A stretch of 64,000 nucleotides of DNA from Pempheris klunzingeri (Eukaryota; Chordata; Actinopteri; Acropomatiformes; Pempheridae). Below the pieces are notes generated by a model that was not told the origin of the DNA, searched no databases, and was given only the letters and a program-made list of their open reading frames with translations. The stretch lies in contig NC_092028.1 of assembly GCF_042242105.1 (NCBI RefSeq), positions 9,409,338 to 9,473,337 on the forward strand. Reading direction: 5' to 3'. The first letter of the stretch is position 1, and the number at the start of each line of letters is the position of its first letter. Shown piece after piece: positions 61,712 to 64,000 of this stretch. The translations under genes and the position numbers were made by a program.

Positions 61712-61925
61712 TGTCTCTGAAATGACAGAAAATAGTGAACATGTTTTGTCACATTACAATAAAGCAAAACAGAGAACACCATCAAATCCTCAAATCGGAG
61801 AAACTCGAACCAAACCTGTGTGGCATTTTGCCTGAAAAGTGACTGAATGATTAATCCATTATCAGAATAGTTGCAGATGAATTTTCTTTTGGTTGATTAA
61901 TCAATTTATCAACCTGTTGTTAGTC
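61712..61925 (+). repeat. Dispersed teleost repeat, 'gattaatcaattaat' family
   Basis: Contains 'gaaatgacagaaaatagtga', 'catcaaatcctcaaatcgga', 'tggcattttgcctgaaaag', 'atgattaatccattatcaga' and 'tggttgattaatcaattta'. It is one of three copies in the window. Confidence 0.65.
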
Positions 61926-62991
61926 TAGAGTAGGACTAAACTTAAAATAAATTTTTGACAGGAAAAGAATGCATTTTCTGTTGATGGCACAATTGTCAGT
62001 TTTACAGATTCAATTATGCTAAGGAAGCCATGGGTCTAAGTAGCTCTAAATGGAGTGGAGAGTTGACTAAGACTACTGTTGTGATTTAGAGTAGGCTGAA
62101 TGGACAATCTTGGGCCCCATGCCAGCATGTGGCGTCTTGAATCTGACATTCTCCCCCTTGCAAAGAGGAGGAGTGATACACACAAAACTAAATTAAACAC
62201 TAAAAACATACTCACATACTATCTTATTTTTTATTTTACTTTTTGGTCACAGACACAAGAAAAACTGCGTCAAATCTGAGGCCACTTGCCCGTATGCAGT
62301 GGTGCCGTAAGCAAGAAACCAGTAAATTATTGAAGCAGTGCTACTTAAATCTTACAGAGCTGTGCTCCTTGAAGAGACAAGTTTGGAGTTGTTGTGCTAT
62401 TTTATGTGGAAAAAAAGGAAAGTAAGAAAGAAGGAAAAACTGAAAGGTTAGACTGATGTGCTATCTATGTACAATATTAAGCAAAGACTGTTAAACCAGT
62501 GACTTTTGTGATTTTACATCATGAGATGTGCTTTATAAATCGTACCCTACCTGTGTCAGAGGAAAGAGAACGGTTTATTAGCAGTGTCAAAGAGCAAACA
62601 CAGCAGGTCAGTGTTTTCTGTGTGCTGCTTGTGTAGATAAAAGCATGTCAATTACAGGTTCAGAAGCCACTGAATGCTCGTTAAAAATGCCTCCAAAAAC
62701 CAAACCTGAACCAGCTACTTCCTTTCCCCTCACTGCTGACGTCTTTGCTCTATCCCTCTATCCTCTTATGGAGGTATTAGTTATGTTTTCGGTAATTCTA
62801 TCAAGCTCACACGGGTTCATGTCAGCATTATTGGAGGGTTACGTCGGCCACAAAAGCTCACTTTCTTTTTGCATCTTTTCTACCGTCTTCGCCACCCCAC
62901 CCCCACCACCACTGCCTCCTTCCCCCACAATCCCTCTCTTTGACTACTATTTAGAGTAGGCCCCGGGGATAGAAGAAGGCTCACAGAATGC

Positions 62992-62992
<1 letters not shown>

Positions 62993-63023
<31 letters not shown>
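62993..63023. repeat. (GT)n microsatellite
   Basis: Uninterrupted GT run followed by TATACACA. Confidence 0.95.
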
Positions 63024-63026
<3 letters not shown>

Positions 63027-63977
63027 CACAGTTGTGTATTGTGAAAGCAGACCCCACTTTCTACCACAGTGATTCTTACATGGCCTTGGATGGCTGGTTG
63101 GCTAAACTGAGGGAATGAGCGGGGGCACTTTGATTTGGTCTTTTGTTTCTGATTAGACATTAATACACACCACGGCCCAAGAGCAGATTTGACATTAACA
63201 TACCATTTAGCTCAATAACCCACTCTACAGCATCTTAATTTTAATCTGCATAATGAACCACAGCTACCCTTTTGGATTGTCTTTCTTGTAAATGTTCAGA
63301 ATTGTGCTATTTTCCTGTGAGCATTTCCTTAAGTGTAACCTCCTGTTGTATTCTAAACAGACATGTTTGATGCATTTGTACCCCCCTAGACACACACACA
63401 GTAGTAGATTGTACTTCATGCAAAAAGGGGGTCAAAGTACCAGTTTTCTGTTAAAATATGCTGATGACCTGATTATTCAAGAACGGCATGTTTGTGTCTA
63501 GACAGCTAGAAAAGCTTAGGTCCCTCAGCGGAGCTGGATGCCTTCCAGTTATTGACAGTATAGGCTGAAACACTGTTGTGTGTCAGGGATCCTCCACACA
63601 AGTGTGAACACACACACAATTTGTTGTCCCAGTGTGGATATTAGGAAGGGATGATGCCTCTGAGGATGAGCTCACCTTGCCCATCATCTGCTTGAGGCAA
63701 ATTGTGATAGAATAATCACAACAACAACAACAGCAGTAATAAACTAGACAGCATTTGCTTTAAAGCAAACCCTACAGAATGTCTTAAAATACAAATCCCT
63801 TTAATAACACAAACACACCAATACACAAATAAAACATCCACTATTGGAGTATATATTGCATGGACATACTGGATGTATATATGTAAATGTCTTAAAAGCT
63901 TGTAGAAACAGAAGCTATATTATTATTAGGCAGTCTATAAAAGTGCATTTAAGTGAATGGACAAGACCTTGCTGATC

Positions 63978-64000
63978 GTGTGTGTGTGTGTGTGTGTGTG
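63978..64000. repeat. (GT)n microsatellite, cut by window end
   Basis: GT run that continues to the last base of the window. Confidence 0.95.

Larger units (their letters stand above)
54697..64000 (+). other. Presumed long first intron of the unidentified gene
   Basis: No recognisable coding exon on either strand. Contents seen: an (ATT)n tract at 59,806, a 'gattaatcaat' family repeat at 61,712, GT microsatellites at 62,993 and 63,978, and a possible microexon at 60,125. Several CT-rich stretches (58.2-58.8 kb) look like acceptors but lead to no convincing exon. Confidence 0.4.

Overview
The window is vertebrate nuclear DNA, almost certainly from a spiny-rayed (acanthomorph/perciform-like) teleost. 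The genes are split by introns with consistent GT..AG borders. They encode vertebrate-specific proteins, and the spaces between them are full of CA/GT microsatellites and dispersed repeats that I recognise as common in bony-fish genomes. There is no bacterial-style gene organisation: nearly every long ORF is either an exon with intron read-through or noise.

Layout. (1) 1-~7,240: intergenic, repeats only. (2) ~7,240-~29,215, minus strand: wiz, a multi-zinc-finger partner of the G9a/GLP histone methyltransferases. I could chain 16 coding exons with matching phases into a 2,117-codon reading frame, plus a non-coding CpG-rich first exon and a probable internal promoter near 20.8 kb. (3) ~29.2-31.3 kb: repeat-rich intergenic. 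(4) 31,310-~35,045, minus strand: pglyrp2, a secreted peptidoglycan-recognition amidase with all its zinc ligands. (5) ~37.1-39.3 kb, plus strand: trappc5, a TRAPP vesicle-tethering subunit (188 aa). (6) ~40.6-49.7 kb, plus strand: mcoln1, the lysosomal TRPML1 cation channel (13 coding exons, 573 aa), with two CLEAR-like (TFEB) sites in its promoter. (7) 49.7-54.4 kb: intergenic. (8) 54.44-54.70 kb: a CpG-rich, probably non-coding first exon of a further plus-strand gene. Its coding part is not visible before the window ends.

The genes do not form a pathway. wiz acts in nuclear gene silencing, pglyrp2 in extracellular innate immunity, trappc5 in ER-Golgi tethering and mcoln1 in lysosomal calcium release. 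Their order is nevertheless informative: wiz-pglyrp2 and trappc5-mcoln1 are, from memory, two separate neighbourhoods of human 19p13 that lie side by side here.

I did not find an obviously novel system. The most interesting points are a recent tandem duplication of a zinc-finger exon in wiz, made possible by eight consecutive exons of the same symmetric phase; paired CLEAR motifs and a uORF in front of mcoln1; a stop codon in mcoln1 that overlaps a splice-donor sequence and removes or hides the usual C-terminal dileucine; two perfect intronic hairpins; and several inverted-repeat transposon remnants.
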